Shown: positions 41,253 to 51,694, counted from the first letter of the stretch. The stretch: 64,000 nt of DNA from Thiosocius sp963719025 (GCA_963719025.1 CAVRBK010000037.1:1-64000); one strand, 5' to 3'. The notes: generated from the letters alone by a model not told the origin. Made by a program: numbers and translations.

Positions 41253-42958
41253 TCAGGCAGGGGTTGCTCGTGGCCCGCCGAGCTGCGCGATGATCCTGTC
41301 GGCAATCCGAAAGCTGTTGGCGTAGATCGTAAAGGTGAACGGCACGCTGCCGCCGGTGGGCATGAAGCTGCCATCGCTGACGAACAGGTTGTCGACCTCG
41401 TGGGCGCGACAATCGGCATCGAGCACCGAGGTTTCGGCCGCGTCGCCGAAGCGGCACCCACCGGCCTGCAGGTTGGGCGGCGGCGCCGGCCCTACCGATG
41501 AACTGATCCGTCGCGCGCCGAGCTGCCTGAGCATCTGTTCGCCTTTGTTGGCGAGTAATCGGCCCACCTGCAGATCATGCGGATGGGCGCCGACCCTGGC
41601 CTTGGCCACCGGGCTGCCCCAGCGGTCGCGCACGCTGCTGTCCAGCGAGACGAAGCAGTCGTCGTTGGGCAGCCAGTCGTTGAATACCTCGAAGTTGAGC
41701 GTTCGGTCGGTGCGGAACCAGGTCTCGAGCTGGCGCTTCAGCGGCTTGCCCCAGACCAGTTCGCCATCGCGCCACTTGGCGTTCTCGGCGCGCACCACCG
41801 CGTTCGGGTGATCCCACAGGAACTCGATGATGCCGCCCTTGATCGTGCCAAGCTGCGGATCGCGGGTGGTATACCAGTCGTCGAGGGCACGGTTGACGAA
41901 GGGGCCGACCACGCGCAGCTGATCGACGGTGCGTCTCATCGAAGTCGGCAAACACCATGTCGCCACTGCCGGCACCGCCGGCCGAGAAAATCAGGTTGCG
42001 GCCGACCTGGCCGTGATTGTTGGCCAGGCCATCGGCAAATCGCGGCCCGGTCGAGGCGAGCAGCAGGCGGCTGCTCTCGATCGCCTGGCAGGCAACCACG
42101 TAGATCTTTGCGTCGACCCGCTGCGGTCTGGCCGTCCCTGTCATAGTAGTCGACCGAGCTGATACGGCCCTGCGGGTCGCTGGCGATGCGGAAGACCTTG
42201 GCATGCGGACGGATCTCGCAGCGGCCGGTCGCCACCGCATGGTCGAGCAGGGCGGCGCGCGAGCTGCCCTTGGCGCCGCTGGAACAACCGAAGTTGCCGC
42301 AGAAGCCGGAGTACTCACAGGAACGTCGATTGATCGCCGGTTGCGACAGGATCGCGCGGGGCACCCGCAGGGCATGCCAGCCCAGCGTCTGCGCCGCCTG
42401 GTCGATACGTGCCGAGATCGGGTGTTCGGCGGTTGGCGGATAGGGGAAGTCGGCGAGTCGAGCGCATGCGGCCGCATCGGCATGGCCGTCGGTTCTGCCC
42501 GAGACGCCGACCAGCCGCTCGACCGGTGTCGTAATAAGGTTCGAGATCGGCGTACTCGATCGGCCAGTCGGCCACGTTGGCGCCGTCGATCGCACCGAAG
42601 GTGCTGAGCAGCTTGAAATCCACCGGCTTGAGGCGGTGGAAGTAGCCGCTCATGAAGTTGCTCGAGCCACCGACGCAGTTGCCGTTCCAGAAACTCCAGC
42701 CGGATTGCGCAGTCGCTTCGCGCCGACCAGCTCACCGTCGCCCGAAGCCTGTTCGATGACGTGCTGTTCATCGGCCAGTTGCGGCGTGTAGACATTGCGC
42801 CGGCAGCAGGCCAGTTCATCCTTGGTGAAGTGTTGCTCTTTCAACCACGGCCCTTTCTCCAGCACCAGCACCGAGTAACCGGCCTTGGCCAGCTGGTGGG
42901 CTATCGGTCCGCCACCGGCGCCACTGCCGATCACGCAGACGTCGAAATCGCGGCTCAC
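41253..42958 (-). CDS. GMC-family oxidoreductase (FAD-dependent), frameshifted
   Basis: Flavoprotein that oxidises alcohols or sugars. ATG 42958 gives the FAD-binding Rossmann motif DVCVIGSGAGGGPIAHQLAK, AGYSVLVLEKG. Shifts near 42710, 42540, 42140, 41945 and perhaps elsewhere break the middle, which still shows SGYFHRLKPVDFKLLSTFGA and NRRSCEYSGFCGNFGCSSGA. The last frame carries the GMC C-terminal signature VDNLFVSDGSFMPTGGSVPF with TFTIYANSFRIADRI. About 565 residues. Its start overlaps the small-subunit gene by 4 bp. The pair resembles gluconate/sorbitol-type membrane dehydrogenases; the cytochrome subunit is not seen. Confidence 0.88.
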
Positions 42959-43563
42959 GGCGGCAGTTCCATGTAGCGGCTGCGGCCCTTGGTGGGCAGC
43001 GGAAAACCGGGCACATATTGCAGCCAGCGCCAGCCGACACCGTCGGGATTGCCACCGTAGGCCGGCGCGGTGAGCAGCGCCTCCAGCAGGTAGCTGAGCA
43101 GGGTGGATAGCCAGTTTTCGCCGGCATCGCTGCGCGCAATCTGTCGCAGGAGTGATTCCCTGTCAGTTTCGTTCAGGGTGACGAAGCCAGCACCATGTTG
43201 TTGTCCAGCCAGATCGTCCAGCCAGCTGACGCCCTGAACGATGAACTCGCGCTCGTCGCGGTCGACCCTCGGATCGCCGACAACGAAGCGCAGGTACGCC
43301 GTGGCATTAATCTCGGCGGCACCCGGGCTGTCCGGTTCGCTCGGCAGCAGGTGCTGTAGAACCGCGTCGAGGGTCGGCCAGGGATCGGCGGCCACGTCGC
43401 TGGACGGCTCGGCCGTCGCCGCCTGCAGACCGAACAACAGGGCGACGCTACCGCCCGCGGCAGTGATCAGGAAGCGCCTGCGACTGAGCAGCCGGGCGCG
43501 CAGTTCGTCGATCGTATCGAGCGGCGCAGGTGTCGATGCTGGCGGCGGGCTGCGGCGGATCAT
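42955..43563 (-). CDS. gluconate 2-dehydrogenase subunit 3-type protein with Tat signal
   Basis: 202 residues. A twin-arginine-type signal (LSRRRFLITAAGGSVALLFG) is followed by a helical domain with the subunit 3 pattern (WPTLDAVLQHLLPSEPDSPG, AAEINATAYLRFVV, YLLEALLTAPAYGGNPDGVG, WRWLQYVPGFPLP). It pairs with the GMC flavoprotein and would carry it to the periplasm. It overlaps both the GMC gene (4 bp) and the sialate-synthase-type gene upstream (4 bp), so oxidase and nonulosonate synthesis genes are coupled. Confidence 0.88.
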   Translation of the reverse strand: MIRRSPPPASTPAPLDTIDELRARLLSRRRFLITAAGGSVALLFGLQAATAEPSSDVAADPWPTLDAVLQHLLPSEPDSPGAAEINATAYLRFVVGDPRVDRDEREFIVQGVSWLDDLAGQQHGAGFVTLNETDRESLLRQIARSDAGENWLSTLLSYLLEALLTAPAYGGNPDGVGWRWLQYVPGFPLPTKGRSRYMELPP

Positions 43564-44636
43564 TCGGTCGTCCGGATCAGTTCGTCGGCCGCATAGTCGC
43601 GGTCGGCCGGCTGGCCGAGCAGTGCCCAGTAACGCATCGGCGATAGTCCGTCACCGGGGCGTTTCGTGGTCAGGTTCTGTTCGGTGAAGGGTTCACCACG
43701 GCGGATCGGCAACGCGGCGACCAGTGATTTGCGCGCCACCCTGGCATTGCGCAGCTCGTTGTCGCCCGGCGTCTTGGCCGATCTTCCCAGTGCCTGGGAA
43801 ACCACACGGATATTGGCGATCAGCGCATGCAATTCGTCCGGTTGCAGCGAGGCGGCGTGGTCCGGCCCCGGCAGTGTGCGATCGAGGGTGAAGTGTTTCT
43901 CGATGATCCGCGCGCCGCGGGCCACCGCGGCAAGGCTCACACCGAGGCCCTCACTGTGATCGGAATAGCCGACCGGCAGGCCGCTCATCTCGGCCAGGGT
44001 GTCCATCGCGCGCAGATTCACCTGGTCGGCAGGGCAGGGGTATTCGGTCGTACAGTGCATCAGGCTGACCCGTCCATTGAGCATGCCGGGCACGAACGCC
44101 GCGCTGCACTGTCGGGCAGACAGCGGCGCTATGCCGTCGCGGGCCAGGCAGCACAGGCCGAGCGCCTGGCGCACCTCGTCGAGGGTGGCCATGCCGGTCG
44201 ACAGGATCAGCGATATCCCGTGTGTCGCCAGTTGCCACAACAGCGGTGCATTGGTCAGCTCGCCCGATCCGAGCTTGATCCGTTGCAGGCCAAGGTCGTC
44301 GATCAAAAAACGCGCACTGTGCAGGTCGAACGGGGATGACAGGAAGTCGATACCGCGCGCCTGGCAGTGTTGCAGCAATTGATGGTGACTGTCGAAGTCG
44401 AGGGCCAGGCGCGACAGCATGCCCAGCTGGCTCTCCGAAGTGGCGTCGTTGCGCTGCTGGTAGGCGGCCTTGGTCGCCTCGCGGCTGGCCAGTGCGGCGG
44501 GTACGAAGGTCTGAAACTTGATCGCATCAGCGCCGGCATCGGCTGCGACATCGATCATGTCGCGCGCGCGCGCCGGGTCGCCGTTGTGGTTTACCCCGGC
44601 CTCGGCGATCACGTAGACCGAATCTGCGCCATTCAT
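43560..44636 (-). CDS. legI: N-acetylneuraminate/legionaminate synthase
   Basis: Condenses phosphoenolpyruvate with a six-carbon amino sugar to give the nine-carbon acid. 358 residues. The NeuB barrel reads VYVIAEAGVNHNGDPARARD, DAIKFQTFVPAALASREAT, IKLGSGELTNAPLLWQLATH, LSTGMATLDEVRQAL, MHCTTEYPCPADQVNLRAMD, VGYSDHSEGLGVSLAAVARG and IIEKHFTLDRTLPGPDHAAS. A C-terminal antifreeze-like SAF domain follows. Legionaminate is favoured by the neighbouring LegB- and LegG-type genes. It overlaps the LegG-type gene by 4 bp. Confidence 0.9.
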   Translation of the reverse strand: MNGADSVYVIAEAGVNHNGDPARARDMIDVAADAGADAIKFQTFVPAALASREATKAAYQQRNDATSESQLGMLSRLALDFDSHHQLLQHCQARGIDFLSSPFDLHSARFLIDDLGLQRIKLGSGELTNAPLLWQLATHGISLILSTGMATLDEVRQALGLCCLARDGIAPLSARQCSAAFVPGMLNGRVSLMHCTTEYPCPADQVNLRAMDTLAEMSGLPVGYSDHSEGLGVSLAAVARGARIIEKHFTLDRTLPGPDHAASLQPDELHALIANIRVVSQALGRSAKTPGDNELRNARVARKSLVAALPIRRGEPFTEQNLTTKRPGDGLSPMRYWALLGQPADRDYAADELIRTTE

Positions 44637-45784
44637 GGCGGTGCGATCTCCGTGAAGTGCTTGATCAGCAGTTCGCGCGGATTCCCGATGGCGAGGATGA
44701 CGTCGACAATGCGCCGGCTGGCGGTGCCGTCGCCATAGGGGTTGCCGAAGTCCGTCGGTGGGTGTGCAAGCAGATCGGTGATTGCCATGGCGATTGCGGC
44801 CGGATCGTTCGCTGTGTGCCGCACGCTGGTGCCGCGCAGTCGTCCCTGCTGGCGGCGACCGATATCGAGCGTCGGGGTTCCCAGCGAGGGCGCCTCGTAC
44901 AGACCGCTCGACGAGTTGCCGACAACCAGGTCGGCCTGTTCCACCAGGCTGTAGTAGCCACGCTGTCCCAGCGAGACGGCGAAACAGGCGTTCGCATGCG
45001 CTTTGACAAAGTCCTGGATGGCCCGGTTGACCGTCTGCCCACCGGTATCGGCATTGCCGCCGGTGAAGATCAGGCCGATGTTCTCGGGCAGCGTGGCAAG
45101 GGCGTCGAGCAATGCGGCGGCCTGCTGGTCGACCGGGATCGGGTCGAGAGTGGCCGGGTGAAAGGTGATTGCCAGGTTCTGTCGGCGCAGGCTGAAGCCG
45201 AGGTTTTCTTCCAGCTGTGCACGGTCCCAGCGCGGGCTCTGCCGGATCGCATCGATGCCCGGGCTGCCGGCGTTGAAAACGCGATTGGGCTGCTCGCCCA
45301 TCTGCAGCAGGCGGCGTTGTGCATCGGCATTGGTGGCGAAGTGCAGGTGCGACAGCTTGCTGATGGCGTGGCGCATGGCATCGTCATAGGCGCCTTCGCT
45401 GATGTCGCCACCGGCAATATGCGCAATCGGGATGCGCAACAGCAGGGCGGCCTGGGCGGCACCGAAGATTTCGTAGCGGTCGCCGAGCAGCAGCAGGAGG
45501 TCGGGCCTGATCGTCTGCAGGGCCCGGGCGATACCCGCTACGGCATTACCCAGCGCAGTCGCGATAGCGATGCTGTCGTCGCCGCTGAGTCGGAGGGGGA
45601 CACGTTGATCGACCACAAAGCCGTCATGTTCGATCTGATCGACGGTGTGGCCGAAGCGTTGCTCCAGATGGCTGCCGGTCGCGATGATCGACAGCTCGGT
45701 CGGGGTGTCACGCAGCCGCGCCAGCACCGGGCGCAGCAGGCCCCAGTCGGCGCGTGAGCCTGTGACGGTGCAGACTCGCATCAA
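44633..45784 (-). CDS. legG: hydrolysing UDP-sugar 2-epimerase (NeuC/LegG type)
   Basis: Releases UDP and inverts C2 of the diacetyl-bacillosamine-type precursor to give the substrate of the synthase. 383 residues with the epimerase_2 motifs: CTVTGSRADWGLLRPVLARL, LGDRYEIFGAAQAALLLRIP, AHIAGGDISEGAYDDAMRHA, ISKLSHLHF and LVVGNSSSGLYEAPSLGTPT. The TGSRADWG start is diagnostic of NeuC/LegG/NnaA. It heads the run legG-legI-subunit 3-GMC. Confidence 0.92.
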   Translation of the reverse strand: MMRVCTVTGSRADWGLLRPVLARLRDTPTELSIIATGSHLEQRFGHTVDQIEHDGFVVDQRVPLRLSGDDSIAIATALGNAVAGIARALQTIRPDLLLLLGDRYEIFGAAQAALLLRIPIAHIAGGDISEGAYDDAMRHAISKLSHLHFATNADAQRRLLQMGEQPNRVFNAGSPGIDAIRQSPRWDRAQLEENLGFSLRRQNLAITFHPATLDPIPVDQQAAALLDALATLPENIGLIFTGGNADTGGQTVNRAIQDFVKAHANACFAVSLGQRGYYSLVEQADLVVGNSSSGLYEAPSLGTPTLDIGRRQQGRLRGTSVRHTANDPAAIAMAITDLLAHPPTDFGNPYGDGTASRRIVDVILAIGNPRELLIKHFTEIAPP

Positions 45785-45859
45785 GGCTTGTTCATGCCGG
45801 CGTCCATGCGGCCGATTCTAGCAGTTGAGTGGTGCAGTGACGTGGCGGTGTGGAAACCG

Positions 45860-47947
45860 TCAATGGATCTGCTGCAGGAGTTCCTCGATCTGCACCCGGT
45901 GTTCCGGGTTGCGCGCCCCGGTAAGGGCCTGTTTCAGCATGTCGCGGGCACCCTCCTGGTCACCGATTTCGAGGTAGGCCCTGGCCAGGTCCAGACTCAT
46001 GCTGAAGGTGTCGTCTTCCTGCGGTTCGTCCAGTGGATCCAGCTCGATACCGACCGGTTCGATGTTGAGCGCGGCATCCGCGCCTGACAGCTGATCGTCG
46101 AGTTCGGTGAGGATGCTGGGGATGTCGTCATCAATGGTCAGCTGCTCATCGTTGGCGCTGCGCGCCTCTACGGGCGTGGCATCGGCCTGCTCGACTTCGG
46201 CGCCGAGTTCCTCGACCCAGGAGGCGATGTCGTCTTCAGTGAACTCGCTCTCGGTCTGTTTGCTGTCTGCCGCTGGCGCCGGGCTTTTTTCCAGCGGATC
46301 GTCGTTCTCGAGCATTTCGTCGAGCAGCGAGTTGGTCAGTCCCTCGATCTTGTGTTCGACCTCGGCAACCTCGGTGACATCCAGTTCTGGCAGGGCCTGT
46401 TCTTCGCTGGGGGCCCCTTCGAACTGCGGTTCGGGTTCGCTGGCGAGGGTGCGGAAGTCGCGCTCCGCCTGCTTGATCTCTTCCTTGGCCGGCGCAACCG
46501 GCGCGGCGTAGGGTGACGGACTTCTGTCGACATCGGGCAGGTTGGCCAGGGCCACATCCTGATTGGCCGGGGCAGGGCGGCGGATCATCAGCATGATCGC
46601 GGCCAGGCCAAGCGCGGCCAGCACGGCCCAGATCACCCACAGGTATTGGTCATACCAGGCGCGGCGGGGTTCTGCCGCGGCGGCGACCGGCACCGGCTCG
46701 ATCTTCGCTATCGTTGGGGCGGGAACCGGGGTGGGCGCCTGCGCAGGCGCGGCTGCCGCTTGGGTGGCGGTGTCCGGCTTGCTTGCGGCCGGCAACTGCG
46801 GCTCGGCCAATACGGCGGCTTTGTCTATCTCGTCGCGCGCTGCGATCTCGGTCTGCAGGGCGGCGATCTGCGCGTCCTTCAGGCTCACCAGTTGCTGCAT
46901 CTGTGACAGCTCTTCTTCGAGCCGCGCGAGGCGTGATTCGATCGCCCCGGTGGTGATCCGGTTGCTCTCGATCTCCTCCATGGTGACCAGCAACTGCTCT
47001 TTTATCGATTCGTCGTCATCGGCGGCCGGGTCGGGTTTCTTGTCGGTGACGATGCGCAGTTTGGCCAACGATTCAGCGGCGTCCGTTGCGGACGGCTTTT
47101 GCGCCTGCGCCGGGGTATCGGGTTTTGCACCGGTCGACGCCGAAGCACTGCTGCCGACTGCGCCGGGCGCAACGGCGACCTCGCGTGGCGAGGTGGCGAC
47201 GGGCGCCTGCCAGCGGCGGGTCTGCGCGGCAAACTGATCGCGCGCGGTTGGCGCATCCGTTTCCTGGACGAAGCCGATCGGCGGCACGGTCAGGATCGCG
47301 CCGGCGCGCAGCCGGTTGATATTGCCGTTGATGAAGGCCTGCGGGTTGGCTCGCAGCAGGGCCATGGCCATCTGCTTGGTGGTGATGCCGCGCGGCCGCA
47401 GTTTTTTCGCGATCGGCCAGAGTGTCTCGCCCCGGCGAACCGGCCCGTAGCTGGCTGACCCTTGAGATGCCGGTGAGGAAACCGCTGCCGTTCTGCTTGC
47501 CGTGGGTGCCGCTGTGGCGCGACGGGCGGTGCTGAGTTTTGGTTTGGCGGCCTGTCTGACCGGGTCGAGCAGCAGGGTGTACTGCTTGATCAGTTGGCCG
47601 CCAGGCCAGGTCATCTGAACCGGGAAATCAATAAAGGGCTCGGTTACCGGGCGGATCGTGCGGGCGCGCACCAGCCACTGGCTGCCGGATTGCACGATGT
47701 CGAAACTGAGGTCGCTGAGAAAGTGCTCGTAGACGATGCCGAGCCGGTCGAAATGTCGCTGGTTGGCGATGCGTACGCGCAGGTCCTGGTGTTGCCCTGG
47801 CGCCAGCCCGATCAGATCGATCTCGGCATCCAGCGGCTGATTGAGGAAGGAACTCACGCGGGCCTCGCCAAGTGTCACGGCAAAACTGACCAGCGGCATC
47901 AACAGGGTGGCAAGCACCACAGATCGGAGGAAGGGGTACATCTGCAT
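45860..47947 (-). CDS. fimV: FimV/HubP-family polar organising protein
   Basis: 695 residues. A signal peptide (FLRSVVLATLLMPLVSFAVT) is followed by the FimV N-terminal domain (LGEARVSSFLNQPLDAEIDL) and a LysM-type peptidoglycan-binding region (VRRGETLWPIAKKLRPRGIT, MALLRANPQAFINGNINRLR). Next are a Pro/Ala linker, a coiled coil (RLARLEEELSQMQQLVSLKD), and a transmembrane helix (YLWVIWAVLAALGLAAIMLM). An acidic cytoplasmic part ends in the FimV C-terminal TPR-like domain (SMSLDLARAYLEIGDQEGAR, DMLKQALTG). Such proteins mark the pole and recruit ParA-type ATPases and flagellar or chemotaxis machinery. Here it sits inside the flagellin-glycosylation block, not in its common truA neighbourhood. 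Confidence 0.92.
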   Translation of the reverse strand: MQMYPFLRSVVLATLLMPLVSFAVTLGEARVSSFLNQPLDAEIDLIGLAPGQHQDLRVRIANQRHFDRLGIVYEHFLSDLSFDIVQSGSQWLVRARTIRPVTEPFIDFPVQMTWPGGQLIKQYTLLLDPVRQAAKPKLSTARRATAAPTASRTAAVSSPASQGSASYGPVRRGETLWPIAKKLRPRGITTKQMAMALLRANPQAFINGNINRLRAGAILTVPPIGFVQETDAPTARDQFAAQTRRWQAPVATSPREVAVAPGAVGSSASASTGAKPDTPAQAQKPSATDAAESLAKLRIVTDKKPDPAADDDESIKEQLLVTMEEIESNRITTGAIESRLARLEEELSQMQQLVSLKDAQIAALQTEIAARDEIDKAAVLAEPQLPAASKPDTATQAAAAPAQAPTPVPAPTIAKIEPVPVAAAAEPRRAWYDQYLWVIWAVLAALGLAAIMLMIRRPAPANQDVALANLPDVDRSPSPYAAPVAPAKEEIKQAERDFRTLASEPEPQFEGAPSEEQALPELDVTEVAEVEHKIEGLTNSLLDEMLENDDPLEKSPAPAADSKQTESEFTEDDIASWVEELGAEVEQADATPVEARSANDEQLTIDDDIPSILTELDDQLSGADAALNIEPVGIELDPLDEPQEDDTFSMSLDLARAYLEIGDQEGARDMLKQALTGARNPEHRVQIEELLQQIH

Positions 47948-48184
47948 GGCGATCCAGTATTTGTTGTGTTCTTGGGGTTCCGTTCCTACTGTGTATCGAC
48001 CAAGTCGCCTAATTCCTGAATGGCGTTGAACGATAGCAGTGTCTCCAGGTGTGGTCCCCTGTGAATCGACTCTCGAAGTGGTCGATGACAGTTCCGTTTA
48101 AGGATATTTTTTCCCAGTCTAGCATGAGCCCCGGCCACGGCAGGCCACTCGGTGGACGCCCGTGAACCGTCCGTGCCGCACGGC

Positions 48185-49183
48185 TCAGATGTTGTAGCGA
48201 TCGTGCTTGTACTGGCTGAGGTTGTCCGGGCGGGTGAACCATTCGATGGTCTCTGCCAGTGCACGGCCAAAGCCATCGCGTCCCGCGTACTCGGGTTGCC
48301 ACTGCAGCAGTTCGGCAGCGCGACGGTTGTCGGCCCAGAGGCGCTCCACTTCGCTGTCCTTGGGACGCGTGCGCTGATCATCGCTGACCACATCGATCTC
48401 GGCCTGCATATGCTCGGCAATCAAGGCGACCGTGTCGCCGATACTGATCTCGAAGTTGCTGCCGAGGTTGATGACCTCGCCGATCGAGGATTGGCACTCT
48501 GCGGCGCGGATGAACCCACGCACCGTATCCGTCACGAAGCTGAAATCCCGCGTCGGATGCAGCGAGCCCAGCTTGATCCGGCGCTGGCCGGCGGCAATCT
48601 GGGTGATGATGGTGGGTATAACGGCACGTGCCGATTGCCTTGGCCCGAAGGTGTTGAAGGGACGGATTACCGCAACCGGGGTGTCGAACGAGCGATGGAA
48701 AGACAGGGCGATCTGGTCGGCGCCAATCTTGGTGGCAGAGTAGGGCGATTGCCCCTGCAGTGGATGGTCTTCGGTGATGGGGACAAAACGGGCCGTGCCA
48801 TAGACCTCGCTGGTCGAGGTATGCACGACTTTTTCGATATCCAGATCGCGCGCCGCCTGGACCACGTTGAGGGTGCCGCGGATATTGGTGTCCACGTAGG
48901 CGTCCGGTGAATGGTACGAGTACGGGATGCCGATCAGCGCGGCGAGGTGCAGCACCGTATCGCAGCCCTGCATGGCGGTGCGCACGCCATGTGGATCGCG
49001 GATGTCACCGGCGAAGATATCCAGCTGTTCGCGGATTTCGGCCGGCGCGCTGTCCAGCCAGCCCCAGTGGCCGAAGCTGTTGTAATAGACGAACGCACGC
49101 ACCGTATGGCCGGCGCGTACCAGTGCTTCACACAGATGCGATCCGATGAATCCATCTGCGCCGGTGACCAGTATCTTTTGCAT
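48185..49183 (-). CDS. legB: NAD-dependent nucleotide-sugar 4,6-dehydratase (LegB-like)
   Basis: First dedicated step of legionaminic acid synthesis: dehydration of GDP- or UDP-GlcNAc. 332 residues of the extended short-chain dehydrogenase family: KILVTGADGFIGSHLCEALV (NAD loop), AFVYYNSFGHWGWLD, which is typical of LegB-type dehydratases, the catalytic YSATK in QGQSPYSATKIGADQIALSF, and HPTRDFSFVTDTVRGFIRA. It follows maf by 2 bp on the same strand. Confidence 0.9.
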   Translation of the reverse strand: MQKILVTGADGFIGSHLCEALVRAGHTVRAFVYYNSFGHWGWLDSAPAEIREQLDIFAGDIRDPHGVRTAMQGCDTVLHLAALIGIPYSYHSPDAYVDTNIRGTLNVVQAARDLDIEKVVHTSTSEVYGTARFVPITEDHPLQGQSPYSATKIGADQIALSFHRSFDTPVAVIRPFNTFGPRQSARAVIPTIITQIAAGQRRIKLGSLHPTRDFSFVTDTVRGFIRAAECQSSIGEVINLGSNFEISIGDTVALIAEHMQAEIDVVSDDQRTRPKDSEVERLWADNRRAAELLQWQPEYAGRDGFGRALAETIEWFTRPDNLSQYKHDRYNI

Positions 49184-49185
49184 GT

Positions 49186-51694
49186 TCAGGCGGCGGTCTC
49201 GATCTGTTCGAGCAGGGATTGCGCTGACTTGTTGTCAGGCTCTTGCTGCAACACGTAATTGAACGCGGTCCTGGCCGCTTCCTTGGCGTCTATGCTCTGG
49301 TAAAGCCTGCCAAGACGCAACATCGTTGTGAGGTCGCCGGGTACCAGTCCGAGGTAATTGGTATACACGGTGATCGCGGCCTCGGTATTGCCGGTCAGCC
49401 GCAGCAGCTCGGCATACTGTGGCAGGTAATTCGGCGCCAGTCCGGACAGGGTCTCGAGGATCAGCAGGGCCTGGTCATAGTTTTCGGCCGTCAACGCGAG
49501 GTTGATCATGCGGCCCAGCGCATCCTCCAGGCGTGGGTTGGATGCGTCGTCATCCGTCTGCCCGAGGCCGTCGCGCACCAGGTCGATCAGGCCGGCATAG
49601 TGCTGGAAGGCGGCATCGGGTTGCTGATCAAGTTCCGCCAGGTAGCCGCGTGCCAGCGTCTCCAGCTGGCATGCCTCGTCACCCGACATTTTTTTCAACT
49701 GCTCCGCCGTGGCGGCCAGCTCGTCGCGGTTGCGTTCCTTGAAGAGCACCTGCAGCTTGCTGCGTACCGGGGCAATGCTCGCCTCGTCCCGCACCTTGCG
49801 GGCATGCGTGGTATCGCGTTCCTGCATGGCCGTTTCGAAGGCGGTTTTCAGCGCAGCGAAGCGGGGGATGAATTCGGCAGGGATATGTCGTGCCACATCG
49901 GGATGGCGGTACTGCCAGACGATAGCGCGCCCTGGCGTCGCGTCGTTGTGCCATTGTGTCAGCAGGCAATCGAAATCGGGTGTCTCCGACTCTTCGTGTA
50001 GGGTTGCGGTGAGGCGTGTCTGCGCCTGTTCCACCAGTTGCAGCAGCAGCCTGGCGTTGTCGCGGTAGGCGTTGTAGTAGGTCTTTCCTGCCCCTTCGAT
50101 CTCTTCGTCGGTCCATTCGCGGTCCGACGGTGGCATGTACAGGAAGGCGCGTGAGCTGAAGGTGCGAACGATCTCGCTGACGTCTTTCAACCGCGTGTCG
50201 AGCTGGCGTTCGATCTTGTCCATGCGCTTCTTGTACTTGAAGTCGGCGGTCTTGCCATTGCGGCCAAACAGACCGTCGTTGCATTCGAGGGCATCCTCGG
50301 CGAGCTCGATCACCTTGCGCAGGCGACCATTGACCCGCGCCAGTTCGCGCTGGGTTTCGGCGATGAACCGGCGCCGGCTCTGCGGGGTGTCGGCAGGCAA
50401 CTGGCCGTGCAGTGCCTCGAAGGGATCGCTGTTGCGCGGCTCGACGGTGATATCGTCCAGCGGTTGATAGTCGGCGCCCTCTATCACGGCGGCACCCGGC
50501 TGCCGGGTTGATGACCTGTACGCCGTGTTGCCGGGCGCTCTGCACCTGGCCGCTGAAGGCATTGATCGCATTGAAGAAGTCGGGTGAGGTCTCGGCCCTG
50601 CGTCCGCCGTTGGTCAGCACCCGCATGTCGGCCTGGCCAAGTCGCGGGCCGGCGTCGTACTCGTTGCTGCCCTTGGCATGCGAGAAGCCCTCGGCACTGT
50701 GACACAGGTCGATCCCGCCGAAGATGACGCGTTGAAAACCCATCGCACCGATCAGCGAAAAGGCCGTGTTTGTCACGGTCGGGCCCGCCGCGCTGACGTT
50801 GTCCTCGTCGGCCTTGCTCTTCCAGGGGTAGCGATCGTTCAGGTAGGCGCTGCGTCCCGGCCACTGGGCCAGCAGTTGCGAGTAAACGTGATTGGCATGT
50901 ACGAACAGGATCCGCCGGTCCAGCAGCAGCATTTCCTTGCTGATATCGAAGCTGAGGTCGTTGGGATCGATCGATACGACGATGTGTGGTGTTACCCCGG
51001 CGCTGCTGAGGCGCCGCGCGATGCGCGATACGGCGATGATCACCAGGTCGTTCGCATGTGCCTTGACCCAGGGCAGGATATCGTCAAGCGACGGGCCGCC
51101 ACCGAGCAGCACGGCCGTCTGGCCATCGAAGGTGCCGCTCAGCGCGCTCGCCGGTACCTGCTCCTCGAGCAGATTGTGCAACTGGCAGCGGATGAAGGAA
51201 GGATTGCTCAGCTGCGAGTTGTAGACCCACAGGATGGAGTCGAGTTGTTGCCGGATCGCGGCCACCAGGTGGCGGTAGGCACTGAAATAGGCGTCGACGG
51301 CACCCACCGATTCGAGCAGCGTGACCATGCCGATCGCGGCGTAGTCGGAGAAACGAACCGCCTTGAGTGAATCCGACAGTGCCTTCTCACCGATGATCAG
51401 GATGTTGTCATCGAGCTCGTCGTCGGCCAGTTCCTGGCGAACCAGCGGCAACAGCGTATCGAGTTCTATGAACAGAAAGCGGCTGCCCTCGGGCACGCCG
51501 ATTTGCTGCAGGTGTCTCACCAATACACCGGAATCGGTGCCTATCACGATCGAGACGGTATCTTTTGCCGCGAGTTTTTCGCCGAAATGCTGGCGGAATA
51601 CCGCGGGTGCGCCGAGCCGGTTGAAGGCGCTGCGGTTCACCTCATAGAGATACCGGTCGCCGAAGCCGTTAACGTAAAACTGGAGTTGGTCCAT
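49186..51694 (-). CDS. maf: motility accessory factor (Maf, DUF115) flagellin glycosyltransferase, one frameshift
   Basis: Transfers a nonulosonate onto flagellin serines or threonines. ATG 51694 gives MDQLQFYVNGFGDRYLYEVN. The DUF115/Maf centre reads AVLLGGGPSLDDILPWVKAH, VSRIARRLSSAGVTPHIVVS, AGPTVTNTAFSLIGAMGFQR and IFGGIDLCHSAEGFSHAKGS. A one-base shift near 50505 leads to the C-terminal frame, with a long helical part and tetratricopeptide-like repeats (YDQALLILETLSGLAPNYLP, LGRLYQSIDAKEAARTAFNY). About 835 residues, normal for a large Maf. It lies between the flagellin genes and legB, the usual context. Confidence 0.92.

Noticed and set aside
48009..48420. Minus-strand frames between fimV and legB
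   Set aside because: They overlap the legB C-terminus in another frame and have no family features.
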